Below, piece by piece: positions 27,328-36,343 of a DNA stretch of 64,000 nucleotides (the first letter of the stretch is position 1; each line of letters begins with the position of its first letter). Origin of the DNA: Sulfurovum sp. (GTDB taxonomy: Bacteria > Campylobacterota > Campylobacteria > Campylobacterales > Sulfurovaceae); assembly GCA_027019175.1 (NCBI GenBank), contig JALUXB010000027.1:1-64000 (forward strand), in the 5' to 3' direction. Both the position numbers and the translations under genes were made by a program. Below the pieces are notes generated by a model that ran no database searches, was not told the DNA's origin, and saw only the letters and a list, made by a program, of their open reading frames with translations.

Positions 27328-29669
27328 TTTGCTTTACCATATTGTTTGTAGAGTGGATCGTCAGGCATAACACTTCGAACATATTCTAAATCTTCGGGTG
27401 TATCTACACTGATTGCAGTACTTTCTACTTCAATACCTTGTATCTTGTAATCATTTTCGAGTACACGAAGTAATTCGTGAGATTCTATGCGGTCCAAAGG
27501 CGTTTGTTCCAAACTAATATAAGTATCTAAAAATTCTTTTTTAAATGACATTATGTGATAGGCTTTAAACATATACTCCTCATTACTTCGTGCATCTGAA
27601 GGAATATCATTTCGAGAGATATACATGATCTCTTTTTTTCTATTGAACACAACCTTGAAATCTGCTGGAGAATGTTTTTTCGAGAATGCATTGTAAAGTA
27701 AAGAAACCGGAGCTTTAGACACAAGAAGTCCTTTTACTCCCATATCAATATGTTCTGGTTTTAAAAGTGCTTCATCACCATTGATCACAACAAATATATC
27801 CCCGGAAATTGATTGTGATACTTCATACATGCGTTCAGAACCATTGTTATGAGATATATCTGTCATCATTGCTTTTCCTCCATATGCCTCAACGAGTTCA
27901 AAAATACGTTGATCATCTGTTGCAACAATCACTTCATCAAGCAATTCTGACATTTTAGCCCGTTTAAGTACATGAATTATCATTGGTAACCCTGCAATAT
28001 CTTTAAGGGGTTTCCCCGGTAAGCGTGTGGAACTATAACGTGAAGGAATGACACCAATGATTTTCTGTTTTGTGTATTGCTTGAAACGTGACGGTGTCAA
28101 ATAGGAGATATGAACATTTTGTGAAATAGTCTCAATAGCGTGAGAAATATTTGTATTGATCTGTATGAGTGTTTCATCATCAAGTACACGGTTATATTCA
28201 GCATAACTGTATTGATCTAACTCTCTGAGATCATATCCATCAAGTCCGGCGATAGCCACATCATCCACGTCATTGATTGCAAGAAGATTCAACATCAAAA
28301 TAGCTGAATTATCTACACCCAATCCTTTATAATCAAGCAGTTGTTTATACTCGACGACATAACACCCTCGATGATTGGAACGAACTTTGATATTTGAAGT
28401 TACAATAAGTTTTTGACTATCTAAATTGTCACAAAATTCATCATATCGCAACTGATTCGAAAAAAAATAATAATTGCATGTTAGATGAGGACTGATATGA
28501 TTAAGGCTTACTGTTTGGTAGGCATTTTTTAGAACTTTCTGAGAAAGTATAGCTTTCTCTCTCTCAATACTTTTCCCAGAGGCAATCAGTAAAATTTTTG
28601 TTTTATAAAAATCATTTGGTAAAGCTTTTAATGGAAGTTGAGATTCCTTTCTATGTCTATTGTAAATACCCTCAATGAGTGTTTTATTAAATTCACGTCG
28701 CTCCATTTCTGGTATTTGACCTATAAGCTTTTTGATTTCGAGGATGGAGAGATTTTTCTTATTTATAAGAAACGATGCATAGTTGGGATGACAATGTTCA
28801 GATGCAGAAAGAAAATGTTCCAGAGAATACCCCCAGCGATTTTGCTGATAAATTGCAGAAAGGTATTCATCGACAACCTCCAAAAGTGGATCAATTCTGT
28901 AATAATGGGTTTTATGCCGGTTGATATAATCTGCGAGCAGTTCCGTATTGAGGTTTCCAGCACCTCTTCCCATACCATAAATTGATGTATCAATAATAAT
29001 TTCTCGTTGTGACTGATGGGAGATTTCAATAAAATCAATAGCATTCGAGTAGGAAAGCTGAAGATTGTTATGTGAATGAAATCCTAAACGGGTATTCATA
29101 TTGAGGTTGTGTTCAAAAAGATAATAGAGCCGTCTAAAATCTTCACGCATCATTGAACCGTGTGTATCGACAATGTACATTGCATCTACTGTAATCGCAT
29201 TACAGCGGTCAATTAAATTGAGAATTTCGGTATCTGAATATAGTTCAGTGGCAATTGGCTGGATAAACAGCTTGTAGCCTTTGTCAATAATTTTTTGTGC
29301 ATCCTCAAAAATGGAAAGGTGATCCGGTTTTCGAAATGAAAGCCGGATACCTCTGATGAGGTTTTTCTTGTCACCTACTTCGGGAAGTTCCTCAATACTA
29401 ACTTTTCCATATTCCGCCATAGCAACAAAAAGTGGGCAATTTTGCTCTGGTAGTTTATTTAATAGAGCATTGATAGTTTCACAACGGTCATAACGTGTTA
29501 GATTTTCTACTTTACCATTTTCACTGTCAAGAAAACCACATTCTACAATATCTATTCTAGCATCTTGTAGTTGTCTTATTATTGAAATAATATGAGTATT
29601 ATCAAAGGCAAAATTATTAACATAACCCCCATCACGAAGCGTACAATCCAGTATATTTATTTTTCCCAT
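27324..29669 (-). CDS. Aldolase (DRE-TIM) / unknown middle / CMP-sugar synthetase fusion
   Basis: 781 residues in three parts. Residues 1-~280: HMGL-like TIM-barrel aldolase with ILDCTLRDGG, HSHNN (~198-202, metal ligands) and GRGAGNLNTE. Residues ~355-530: a Rossmann-like domain opening with KILLIASGKSIERE, which I cannot place beyond a loose resemblance to MptE/DUF115-type domains. Residues ~536-781: a KdsB-like cytidylyltransferase with GVIPSRYSSTRLPGKPL and FVVINGDEAL. KdsB activates Kdo as CMP-Kdo. The fusion of a carbon-carbon bond-forming aldolase with a CMP-transferase, coupled to a HAD phosphatase, suggests a dedicated route to a CMP-activated ulosonic acid without a NeuB/KdsA-type synthase. 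That product is not demonstrated. Confidence 0.8.
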   Translation of the reverse strand: MGKINILDCTLRDGGYVNNFAFDNTHIISIIRQLQDARIDIVECGFLDSENGKVENLTRYDRCETINALLNKLPEQNCPLFVAMAEYGKVSIEELPEVGDKKNLIRGIRLSFRKPDHLSIFEDAQKIIDKGYKLFIQPIATELYSDTEILNLIDRCNAITVDAMYIVDTHGSMMREDFRRLYYLFEHNLNMNTRLGFHSHNNLQLSYSNAIDFIEISHQSQREIIIDTSIYGMGRGAGNLNTELLADYINRHKTHYYRIDPLLEVVDEYLSAIYQQNRWGYSLEHFLSASEHCHPNYASFLINKKNLSILEIKKLIGQIPEMERREFNKTLIEGIYNRHRKESQLPLKALPNDFYKTKILLIASGKSIEREKAILSQKVLKNAYQTVSLNHISPHLTCNYYFFSNQLRYDEFCDNLDSQKLIVTSNIKVRSNHRGCYVVEYKQLLDYKGLGVDNSAILMLNLLAINDVDDVAIAGLDGYDLRELDQYSYAEYNRVLDDETLIQINTNISHAIETISQNVHISYLTPSRFKQYTKQKIIGVIPSRYSSTRLPGKPLKDIAGLPMIIHVLKRAKMSELLDEVIVATDDQRIFELVEAYGGKAMMTDISHNNGSERMYEVSQSISGDIFVVINGDEALLKPEHIDMGVKGLLVSKAPVSLLYNAFSKKHSPADFKVVFNRKKEIMYISRNDIPSDARSNEEYMFKAYHIMSFKKEFLDTYISLEQTPLDRIESHELLRVLENDYKIQGIEVESTAISVDTPEDLEYVRSVMPDDPLYKQYGKAK

Positions 29670-29681
29670 GTTAATTATTCC

Positions 29682-29795
29682 TTATTGTGTACACCCATCA
29701 ATGTTTTCTATGTAGCACATTATCGCCTCTTCCCCTCTCCCGATAGATGCCATGTGTCGACTGATACCCTACCATGGTTTAAGCTTTGGTGATGT
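29682..29795 (-). pseudogene. Decayed 3' fragment of the UDP-HexNAc 4-epimerase gene
   Basis: Translating this stretch with one frameshift gives TMVGYQSTHGIYR and then EEAIMCYIENI, matching the C-terminus of the intact epimerase at 30600-31646 ([24 protein letters not shown]). At DNA level 29722-29795 and 30631-30703 are about 85% identical. The fragment ends just before the aldolase start and overlaps the last codons of hepT. Confidence 0.85.
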
Positions 29796-30242
29796 TGTAT
29801 TCTTGACTTCCTGGGTACTTTTTAAAGCTTCCAACTCTTTTGTTACAAAATCCAAATACTTATTATCTTCTATAAATGCATCCGCCAGTTCTATTTTTAA
29901 ATCTGTATCGATTGATGAAATAATCTTTAAAATAACTTTTTTAAAGTTCTTTAACTTGTAATGTATAATGTCCCATACTTCATCGGAATCTATACCAAAG
30001 TATTCATGAATAATGACATTTCTAAAATCAACAACAACTCTATGCTCTTGCTGCAATATATTTTCATTTAACAAATATTTACTTGCTTCTCCGATAATTT
30101 CAAACTCTCTAATAACACTATCCCAATCTGTATAGCTATATAGTAAATTCTGTGGGTTTGTAAATTTGGAAGAGGTCTGTTCTATTTTCAAAATAGCTAT
30201 AAAAATATCAAAAATAAAGAATTCAACCTCTCTTTTAAACAT
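29769..30242 (-). CDS. hepT: HepT-like HEPN ribonuclease toxin
   Basis: 157 residues, longer than most HepT (~130-145). The HEPN catalytic motif R-x4-H-x-Y is seen as RNVIIHEYFG (~residues 73-82). In MntA-HepT systems the toxin cleaves RNA and is inactivated when MntA adds AMP to the motif tyrosine. It overlaps mntA by 8 nt, antitoxin first. The last residues (SPKLKPW) are encoded by the duplicated epimerase fragment, so the native stop seems to have been lost and the C-terminus extended. Confidence 0.82.
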   Translation of the reverse strand: MFKREVEFFIFDIFIAILKIEQTSSKFTNPQNLLYSYTDWDSVIREFEIIGEASKYLLNENILQQEHRVVVDFRNVIIHEYFGIDSDEVWDIIHYKLKNFKKVILKIISSIDTDLKIELADAFIEDNKYLDFVTKELEALKSTQEVKNTTSPKLKPW

Positions 30243-30525
30243 GAATCAAGTCCTTCTTAATTCTGTTTTTAATAAATGTCTGCATGGAATCTAAATATCC
30301 CATATCTATATTTTTATTTAATTGCGCTTCTAAAAATGCTTTTGCCTCTAACCTTTTTAAAATATCCTTTTTTTGCATTTTGAGTATGGCGATATCTACA
30401 TCACTTTGTTCTGTCGCTTCCCCTCTGGCATAAGACCCAAAAAGAGCAATCTCTTCTATACCGAATCGGCTTTTTAATTCACCTTTGACACGCTTTAAGT
30501 GAATGATGAGTTCATTTGTTGTCAT
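30235..30525 (-). CDS. mntA: MntA-like nucleotidyltransferase antitoxin
   Basis: 96 residues, minimal nucleotidyltransferase. LFGSYARGEATEQSDVDIAI contains the GSx10DxD active site (~residues 29-47). Family members AMPylate the cognate HEPN toxin. It precedes and overlaps hepT by 8 nt. The module sits between the epimerase gene and a partial copy of its 3' end, inside an otherwise biosynthetic operon. Confidence 0.87.
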   Translation of the reverse strand: MTTNELIIHLKRVKGELKSRFGIEEIALFGSYARGEATEQSDVDIAILKMQKKDILKRLEAKAFLEAQLNKNIDMGYLDSMQTFIKNRIKKDLIHV

Positions 30526-30599
30526 GAGATTCTCCTTTTTGAATTTTAATCATTATACCTTATTTATTGTCAATCCACTCAAAATAGCATTGAGGCTTG

Positions 30600-31646
30600 T
30601 TACTCTTTTATATTGTCGATATACCACCCAATCGCCTCTTCCATTCCCCGATAAATGTCATGTGTCGGCTGATACCCTACCATGGTTTTGGCTTTGGAGA
30701 TGTCTGCATTGGAGTGTCGGATATCGCCGGGGCGGAAGTCTCTGTAAATTGGTTTTTGGTCGTTGGTCTCGGGTTGTTGGTCACTGTTTTTGGTTTGTAA
30801 TTGGGTTTTGATGAGTTCAAAGAGTTCGTTGAGGGTGTTTCTGCCTCCTGCGGCTACGTTAAATGCTTCACCAAATGCTTCGGGGTTGTCTGTGAGTCCT
30901 GCAAGGATGTTCATCTGGATGACATTGTCGATGTAGGTGAAGTCACGGCTGGTTTCACCGTCACCGTTGATGTAAACCGGTTCATCTTTCATCATAGAGG
31001 CCACCCATTTGGGAATGACCGCTGCATAGGCGCCGTTGGGGTCTTGTCTTCTGCCAAAAACATTGAAATAGCGTAAGCCAAGTGTTTCCATGCCGTATAC
31101 TTTGTGGAAAACCGAGCCGTACAGCTCGTTGGCCGCTTTCATGGCCGCATAGGGAGAGAGAACATTACCCGTACGTGCTTCGACCTTTGGCAGCTCTTCG
31201 GAGTCACCGTAAACAGAACTGGAACTGGCATAGACAAACCGCTTGATGCCGGCATCTTTTGCTGCGGTGATCATGTTGAGAAATCCGGTGACATTAGCGC
31301 GGTTGGATGTGATGGGGTCGTCTATGGAGCGGGGGACGGAACCCAGTGCTGCCTGATGCAGGACTATGTCAACATTTTCACAGGCTTTTTGGCAGGTTTC
31401 CATGTCGGCAATGTCGCCCTCTATGAAAGTGAAGTTCTTTGCCTTCTCTTCGCCTACTTGAGAAAGTACATCATCGATGTTGTGTTGATATCCTGTAGAG
31501 AAGTTGTCCAGTCCAACTACTTTCTGGTTGTGGTTCAGCAAAAACTCTGTGAGATTGGAACCGATGAAACCGGCGTTACCTGTGATGAGCCAGGTTTTCT
31601 GTTCTTTTTGTAACTCTTTTTTCAATGCTTCAAGTTTGTTCATCAA
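30600..31646 (-). CDS. UDP-N-acetylglucosamine 4-epimerase / SDR (WbpP/TviC-like)
   Basis: 348 residues. NAD-binding loop [10 protein letters not shown], and catalytic SSSVYG with YAAMK (S-x-Y-x3-K). The extended N-terminus (~18 residues before the Rossmann strand) and the [23 protein letters not shown] segment point to the WbpP/TviC group that interconverts UDP-GlcNAc and UDP-GalNAc (or their uronic acids). The start overlaps the dehydrogenase stop by 4 nt, so the two act together, probably making UDP-GalNAcA. The C-terminal ~20 residues are duplicated in decayed form at 29682-29795. Confidence 0.88.
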   Translation of the reverse strand: MMNKLEALKKELQKEQKTWLITGNAGFIGSNLTEFLLNHNQKVVGLDNFSTGYQHNIDDVLSQVGEEKAKNFTFIEGDIADMETCQKACENVDIVLHQAALGSVPRSIDDPITSNRANVTGFLNMITAAKDAGIKRFVYASSSSVYGDSEELPKVEARTGNVLSPYAAMKAANELYGSVFHKVYGMETLGLRYFNVFGRRQDPNGAYAAVIPKWVASMMKDEPVYINGDGETSRDFTYIDNVIQMNILAGLTDNPEAFGEAFNVAAGGRNTLNELFELIKTQLQTKNSDQQPETNDQKPIYRDFRPGDIRHSNADISKAKTMVGYQPTHDIYRGMEEAIGWYIDNIKE

Positions 31647-32926
31647 AGTTTCCCGTCACTTTCTTTCAGTTTGGACTTGATATCGTAAATAACAGTATTG
31701 TCTCCATGCTTAAGTTTTGTGAGGTCAAGATCATCAAACTTGTCATGGGCAACAGCAAGTACAATAGCATCATATGCCCCTTCGGGATGGGGAAGTAGAT
31801 CCAGTCCATACTCATGTTTGACCTCTTTAGGATCTGCCCATGGATCATACACATCGACATCGGTACCGAATTCCTCAAGTTCACGGATCACATCGATCAC
31901 ACGGGAGTTTCTGATATCCGGGCAGTTCTCTTTGAAGGTAATTCCCAAAACCAGTACCTTTGCCCCCTCGATCTTTTGCCCTTTTTTGATCATCAGTTTC
32001 ACTACCTGATTGGCAACATAAATACCCATATTGTCATTGAGACGGCGTCCGGCAAGGATGATTTCGGGGTTGTGTCCAACTTCCTGTGCCTTGTGCGTCA
32101 GGTAGTACGGATCTACACCGATACAGTGTCCACCGACAAGTCCTGGACGGAACGGCAGGAAGTTCCACTTGGTTCCGGCAGCTTCAAGTACTGCTTCCGT
32201 ATCGATGCCGAGTTTGTTAAAGATGATAGCCAGTTCATTGACAAAGGCAATATTGATGTCGCGCTGGGAGTTTTCAATGACCTTTGCCGCTTCTGCCACC
32301 TTGATGCTCGGAGCCAAATGGGTACCGGCAGTGATGACTGAAGCGTAAAGGTCATCGACAATTTTGCCGATCTCCGGTGTTGAACCGGATGTCACTTTAA
32401 GAATTTTCGTTACGGTATGCTCTTTGTCTCCGGGGTTGATACGTTCGGGGGAATAGCCGCAGAAAAAGTCTTCATTGAACTTCAGTCCGCTTACCTTTTC
32501 AAGTACAGGGACACACTCCTCTTCGGTAGCTCCGGGATACACAGTCGATTCGTAAATGACAATGTCGCCCTGCTTCAGCACCTTGCCAATAGATTCACTC
32601 GCCTTGATAAGCGGTGTCAAGTCCGGGCGTTTGTGTTCGTCAATGGGCGTAGGCACTGTTACGATATACACGTTGCAGTCGGCAATATCTTCAAGTTTGT
32701 TGGTGAACTCCATACCGTTGTCAATGGCTTCTTGAACCTGGGTGTCGCTCAGTTCCAGTGTACGGTCATGGCCGCCGCGCAGCTCATCGATACGCCACTT
32801 GGCAATGTCGAAGCCGACCACTTTGTACTGTTTGCTGAAAGCGTGTGCCAGAGGCAGACCTACGTAGCCCAGACCGATGACAGCTATCTTTGCATTTTGA
32901 AGGTTGGTTGTTGCGTTGCTTTTCAT
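31643..32926 (-). CDS. UDP-N-acetyl-hexosamine 6-dehydrogenase (TviB/WbpA-like)
   Basis: 427 residues. [15 protein letters not shown] is the NAD site, [13 protein letters not shown] the central helix, and [12 protein letters not shown] (~residues 263-274) holds the catalytic cysteine. It oxidises C6 of UDP-GlcNAc or UDP-GalNAc to the uronic acid with two NAD+. Directly followed by the partner epimerase (4-nt overlap). The pair is the Vi-antigen/O-antigen module for UDP-GalNAcA, which would give an acidic glycan. Confidence 0.92.
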   Translation of the reverse strand: MKSNATTNLQNAKIAVIGLGYVGLPLAHAFSKQYKVVGFDIAKWRIDELRGGHDRTLELSDTQVQEAIDNGMEFTNKLEDIADCNVYIVTVPTPIDEHKRPDLTPLIKASESIGKVLKQGDIVIYESTVYPGATEEECVPVLEKVSGLKFNEDFFCGYSPERINPGDKEHTVTKILKVTSGSTPEIGKIVDDLYASVITAGTHLAPSIKVAEAAKVIENSQRDINIAFVNELAIIFNKLGIDTEAVLEAAGTKWNFLPFRPGLVGGHCIGVDPYYLTHKAQEVGHNPEIILAGRRLNDNMGIYVANQVVKLMIKKGQKIEGAKVLVLGITFKENCPDIRNSRVIDVIRELEEFGTDVDVYDPWADPKEVKHEYGLDLLPHPEGAYDAIVLAVAHDKFDDLDLTKLKHGDNTVIYDIKSKLKESDGKL

Positions 32927-32944
32927 TGTTTTATTTCCTGCTTT

Positions 32945-33268
32945 TTAGATTGTATTACAAAAAAGTTCTTTTATTTCTTTCATCACCGGTGTATGGATTG
33001 AGGTTAGTTTTTTGTCTACTATATCCATACTGAGTGTAAAGCATTTATCATATTTGACATAAGAATCCAATGGTAAACTTTTCTCTGAAAATACTGAACT
33101 GTTGAGTGCAAATAAATGTGATTGCGTAGATTTTGAGGTAATTTGAAAACAGATAAAGTCGCCCTGTGTATTTGCATCTTTGATAACAAGAACGGGTCGT
33201 TTTTTTGCATTTGTAAGTGTCGTAAATGGAAATTTTACGAGGACTATATCACCTTGTTTATAAATCAT
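32945..33268 (-). CDS. MazF/PemK-type toxin
   Basis: 107 residues. The opening YKQGDIVLVKFPF and KKRPVLVIKDAN are the signature of the PemK/MazF endoribonuclease barrel. It would cleave mRNA when free. It overlaps the upstream small gene by 11 nt in the usual antitoxin-toxin order. It sits between the initiating transferase and the sugar dehydrogenase, so it may help hold the locus in the genome. Confidence 0.85.
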   Translation of the reverse strand: MIYKQGDIVLVKFPFTTLTNAKKRPVLVIKDANTQGDFICFQITSKSTQSHLFALNSSVFSEKSLPLDSYVKYDKCFTLSMDIVDKKLTSIHTPVMKEIKELFCNTI

Positions 33269-33458
33269 CCCATACCTTGTCTTCTTCGTTGTCCCACGTA
33301 CTTTTCATGCTGGGAATTTGTAATTTTATAAAGTCATTGTTTATTTGGGTATCCTCTACCAATTTTATTTTATCAATCATTATACCCTGTAAACTATGCA
33401 GCATTTCTAAAACGTTATGCATATAGGGTTCTTTTACTTCAATGGTTATTTTTTGCAT
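33258..33458 (-). CDS. Putative antitoxin of the MazF/PemK pair
   Basis: 66 residues from the ATG at 33458, chosen over the track start because AAAGGA lies just before it. It begins MQKITIEVKEPY and ends acidic (WDNEEDKVWDDL), as many antitoxins do for toxin binding. No DNA-binding fold was recognised. Assigned mainly from its position and overlap with the toxin gene. Confidence 0.7.
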   Translation of the reverse strand: MQKITIEVKEPYMHNVLEMLHSLQGIMIDKIKLVEDTQINNDFIKLQIPSMKSTWDNEEDKVWDDL

Positions 33459-33535
33459 AAAAATTCCTTTTGCCTTTGAATGCTCTATTATAACAAAAAC
33501 ACTACAGTTTATAAATATTATGGCATATATGTATT

Positions 33536-34546
33536 TCAACACTCCCGTTTCTGCCGTTTTATCATAGCACCAAGCACCATATAGAGCAAGAGCGTGTTAA
33601 GGAGAAAAAGTACCATCATGTAGCCTTCATCCATCTGTTTGTTTTGTAAAAGACCGGTGATGGAGTAGACCGCTTGAAGTACACCGAAAAAAATGACAGT
33701 TTTGCGGGTATCTTCCCGGAAAAAGTGTTTGATGATGTGATGCATATGACAGCGATCCGGGGAGAACATGGAGCGTCCCCGTAGTTTACGGCGGGTCATG
33801 ACAATGAGGGTGTCAAAAATGGGCAGTGCTGCAATGAAAAGGATGCTGACAGTGGGGAGGTAGTCCAGAGATTTGATGGACAGTACGGAAATGGCAAATC
33901 CCAGTGTCAGGGAGCCGCTGTCCCCCATGAAAATGGATGCCGGGTGCCAGTTGAAGAGCAGGAATGCAGCCAGCGCTGCGATAAAAAAGAGGGAGAGCGT
34001 CATGATAAACATATCTTCATGCCGGTAGCCCACAATCAAAAATGCACCAAGGATAATGATGCTGACGGTGGCAGCAAGGCCGTCAATGCCGTCTATGAGA
34101 TTCATTGCATTGGTAAATCCGGAAACTGCGAACATAGTGAACGGCAACGCGAACCAGCCAAGGGTAACAGGCACGCCAAAATAGGTACCTACATTATTGA
34201 TGATAAGACCGTCAAAAGAGAGAAAAACCGTAGCGATGATAAACACGATGAACTTGGTATTGGGCGAAGTGTCATGCCTGTCGTCAAGCACCCCTATGAT
34301 AAAGACAAAAAAGAGTGCGATGAACGTCCACGGGTAGTCGAAAAAAAGCTGCCTCTCAAAGAGTGCAAGGGAAAGTACAACGGCGAGAAAAAATCCGATG
34401 CCGGCACCACGCGGGGTATGGGTTACATGGGTGCTTCTTTCATTTGGGATATCGATGAGGCCGAGTTTCGGCGAAAACTGTTTGATGAGATAAATGAAGA
34501 TCAATGCAAGTACGAAAACAGCAACAAACGCGATGACGGCATGCAT
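33536..34546 (-). CDS. WecA-type undecaprenyl-phosphate sugar-1-phosphate transferase
   Basis: 336 residues, polytopic (about ten hydrophobic segments). AMNLIDGIDGLAA and FMGDSGSLTLGF are the WecA/MraY catalytic Asp motifs, and DRCHMHH the cytoplasmic histidine motif. It starts the lipid-linked repeat unit by transferring HexNAc-1-P to undecaprenyl phosphate at the inner membrane. It is the first gene of the minus-strand glycan locus and lies 78 nt before the antitoxin gene. Confidence 0.9.
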   Translation of the reverse strand: MHAVIAFVAVFVLALIFIYLIKQFSPKLGLIDIPNERSTHVTHTPRGAGIGFFLAVVLSLALFERQLFFDYPWTFIALFFVFIIGVLDDRHDTSPNTKFIVFIIATVFLSFDGLIINNVGTYFGVPVTLGWFALPFTMFAVSGFTNAMNLIDGIDGLAATVSIIILGAFLIVGYRHEDMFIMTLSLFFIAALAAFLLFNWHPASIFMGDSGSLTLGFAISVLSIKSLDYLPTVSILFIAALPIFDTLIVMTRRKLRGRSMFSPDRCHMHHIIKHFFREDTRKTVIFFGVLQAVYSITGLLQNKQMDEGYMMVLFLLNTLLLYMVLGAMIKRQKREC

Positions 34547-34715
34547 GTTGCTGTCTCCTTTAGGGTGTTTTGTAACGCAATTTTACCATAATAGCCTGCA
34601 TATTGTGAGAGATTTGGAGCAAATGGGTGATATATGTTTTTTGGGTGATTATTGTGTTTTTTGGTGTGGTATGTGTGTGTCACACCTGCCAAAGCAGGTG
34701 CAGTAAAAAAAAGAT

Positions 34716-35294
34716 CTAAAAGTTTGATGGTGTCGGGGTGTTAATGAGGTTGTAAAACTCGTTACGGGTACGTTCATCACGCTTGAAAAGGCCGCGCAGG
34801 GCGGAACTGACGGTGGTAGAGTTGATCTTTTGTACGCCGCGCATCTCCATACACATGTGGCGGGCGTGTACGACAACGGCGACGCCTTTGGGGTTGATGG
34901 TTTCCAAAATGGCATCGGCAATCTGCTCGGTCATCTGTTCCTGTATCTGAAGCCGTCTGGCGTAAACGTTGACAATGCGTGGTATTTTGCTCAGCCCCAC
35001 TACTTTGCCGTCCGGGATGTAGGCGACATGGCAGCGACCGATGATAGGAAGCATATGGTGTTCACACATCGAGTAGAACTCGATGTCACGTACCAGCACC
35101 ATCTCGTCATTGCTGGTAGAGAAGAGTGCCTGATTGAGGATCTCTTTGGGGTCTTGGTGATACCCCTCGGTTAGAAACTTCAGTGCCTTGGCGACACGGT
35201 GTGGGGTCTTTTGCAGCCCCTCACGGTTGGGGTCTTCTCCCAAAAGCTCCAGCATCCGGCTTACCAGCTGTTCAAATTCCTGCTCTTTATCCAT
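34716..35294 (-). CDS. folE: GTP cyclohydrolase I
   Basis: 192 residues, normal length. It converts GTP to dihydroneopterin triphosphate, the first step of folate synthesis. [14 protein letters not shown] and the later CMEMRGV provide the zinc Cys/His ligands; [12 protein letters not shown] is the C-terminal substrate region. A GGGA ribosome site precedes the ATG. It follows mutY on the same strand after 74 nt. Confidence 0.95.
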   Translation of the reverse strand: MDKEQEFEQLVSRMLELLGEDPNREGLQKTPHRVAKALKFLTEGYHQDPKEILNQALFSTSNDEMVLVRDIEFYSMCEHHMLPIIGRCHVAYIPDGKVVGLSKIPRIVNVYARRLQIQEQMTEQIADAILETINPKGVAVVVHARHMCMEMRGVQKINSTTVSSALRGLFKRDERTRNEFYNLINTPTPSNF

Positions 35295-35368
35295 TTGTTA
35301 TCCCATATAATAAAAGCTTTTCGAAAAGAAAAGCATACCAAAACTATTTACTATTCACTCTTAACTCG

Positions 35369-36343
35369 TTACTTCATACTGTCTAAATACAGGTTCAGGA
35401 TTTTCTCATCAACCTTGGAGATAGCGAGCCTACGTATCTGCTGCGGGGTGAAGTAGTGATCTTCGGTTTTCTCAAGCGCATCATAGAGATAGACTTTGCA
35501 TGTGAGTTTGAAATGGGTATAGGCATGCGTGACCTCCCCTATGTACTCGGCGGCACACAACGGCACTTCGGTAGCGGGGAATCCCCAGAGACCGTGCAGG
35601 AATTTCCCTTCTCTTTTTGTGAGGGCAAGTTTGTTGTCGTAGAGATTGAGCATGATATGCTGCTCTCGTGTTGGTACGGCGCGTCTCTTCTTTGTCGGGT
35701 AGCGTTGGGGGTCGTGTTTGCCTTGGCAGATGCTCTCAAACGGGCATGCTGTACACTGCGGCGTTTTGGGGGTACAAAGTGTCGCCCCGATATCCATCAT
35801 CGCCTGATTGTACTCAAAAGGATGTTCTCTGTCGACCATTTCATAGGCGATCTTCCACAGCATCTTTTCATCAGCCTGTTCCATCGCATAAATGCGGCAG
35901 AGGATACGCCGAACATTGGCTTCCATGACGGGCACAGGCTGTCGGAAAGCAAAGGCGGCAACGGCATGGGCAGTATTTTTGCCGATACCGGGAAGTTGGA
36001 TGAGCGCATCAATGGCAGAAGGCAACACAGGAGCAGTACCTGGTGCCTGTTCCTGCGTCAATAGCTGAGCTGTTTTATGCAGATTCTTCGCGCGGGTGTA
36101 GTAGCCCAGTCCTTCCCATTGCTTGAGTACAGCATCAAGCGGTGCCTTGCCAAGTGCTTCAATCGAGGGGAACTTTTCCAGAAAAGGGAAATAGTATCGT
36201 TCCAGTACCGTTTTTACCTGTGTCTGCTGCAGCATTACCTCGCTGAGCCAGATGGTATACGGGTCGGCTGTGTTGCGCCATGGCAGGTCGGTTCTGCCGT
36301 GCCGGGTGTACCAGTGGCGGATTTTGCGGTGTACAGATCTCAT
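35369..36343 (-). CDS. mutY: A/G-specific adenine glycosylase
   Basis: 324 residues. Removes adenine opposite 8-oxoguanine. Helix-hairpin-helix LIQLPGIGKNTAHAVAAF, catalytic region EANVRR, and a [4Fe-4S] cluster with Cys-x6-Cys-x2-Cys-x5-Cys spacing (CTPKTPQCTACPFESIC). The C-terminal NUDIX-like part (LHGLWGFP) recognises the oxidised base. Overlaps the upstream hypothetical gene by 4 nt. One of the Fe-S clients of NifS/NifU. Confidence 0.95.
   Translation of the reverse strand: MRSVHRKIRHWYTRHGRTDLPWRNTADPYTIWLSEVMLQQTQVKTVLERYYFPFLEKFPSIEALGKAPLDAVLKQWEGLGYYTRAKNLHKTAQLLTQEQAPGTAPVLPSAIDALIQLPGIGKNTAHAVAAFAFRQPVPVMEANVRRILCRIYAMEQADEKMLWKIAYEMVDREHPFEYNQAMMDIGATLCTPKTPQCTACPFESICQGKHDPQRYPTKKRRAVPTREQHIMLNLYDNKLALTKREGKFLHGLWGFPATEVPLCAAEYIGEVTHAYTHFKLTCKVYLYDALEKTEDHYFTPQQIRRLAISKVDEKILNLYLDSMK

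Noticed and set aside
30744-30810. Low-complexity insert ([13 protein letters not shown]) in the 4-epimerase
   Set aside because: The loop length is similar to WbpP-type enzymes at this position, so it looks like a divergent loop rather than an insertion.
34683-34700. CACCTGC-CAAA-GCAGGTG hairpin between the WecA-type gene and folE
   Set aside because: A 7-bp stem is present, but the T-run on the folE strand lies before the stem, not after it, and none follows on the plus strand, so I do not call a terminator.
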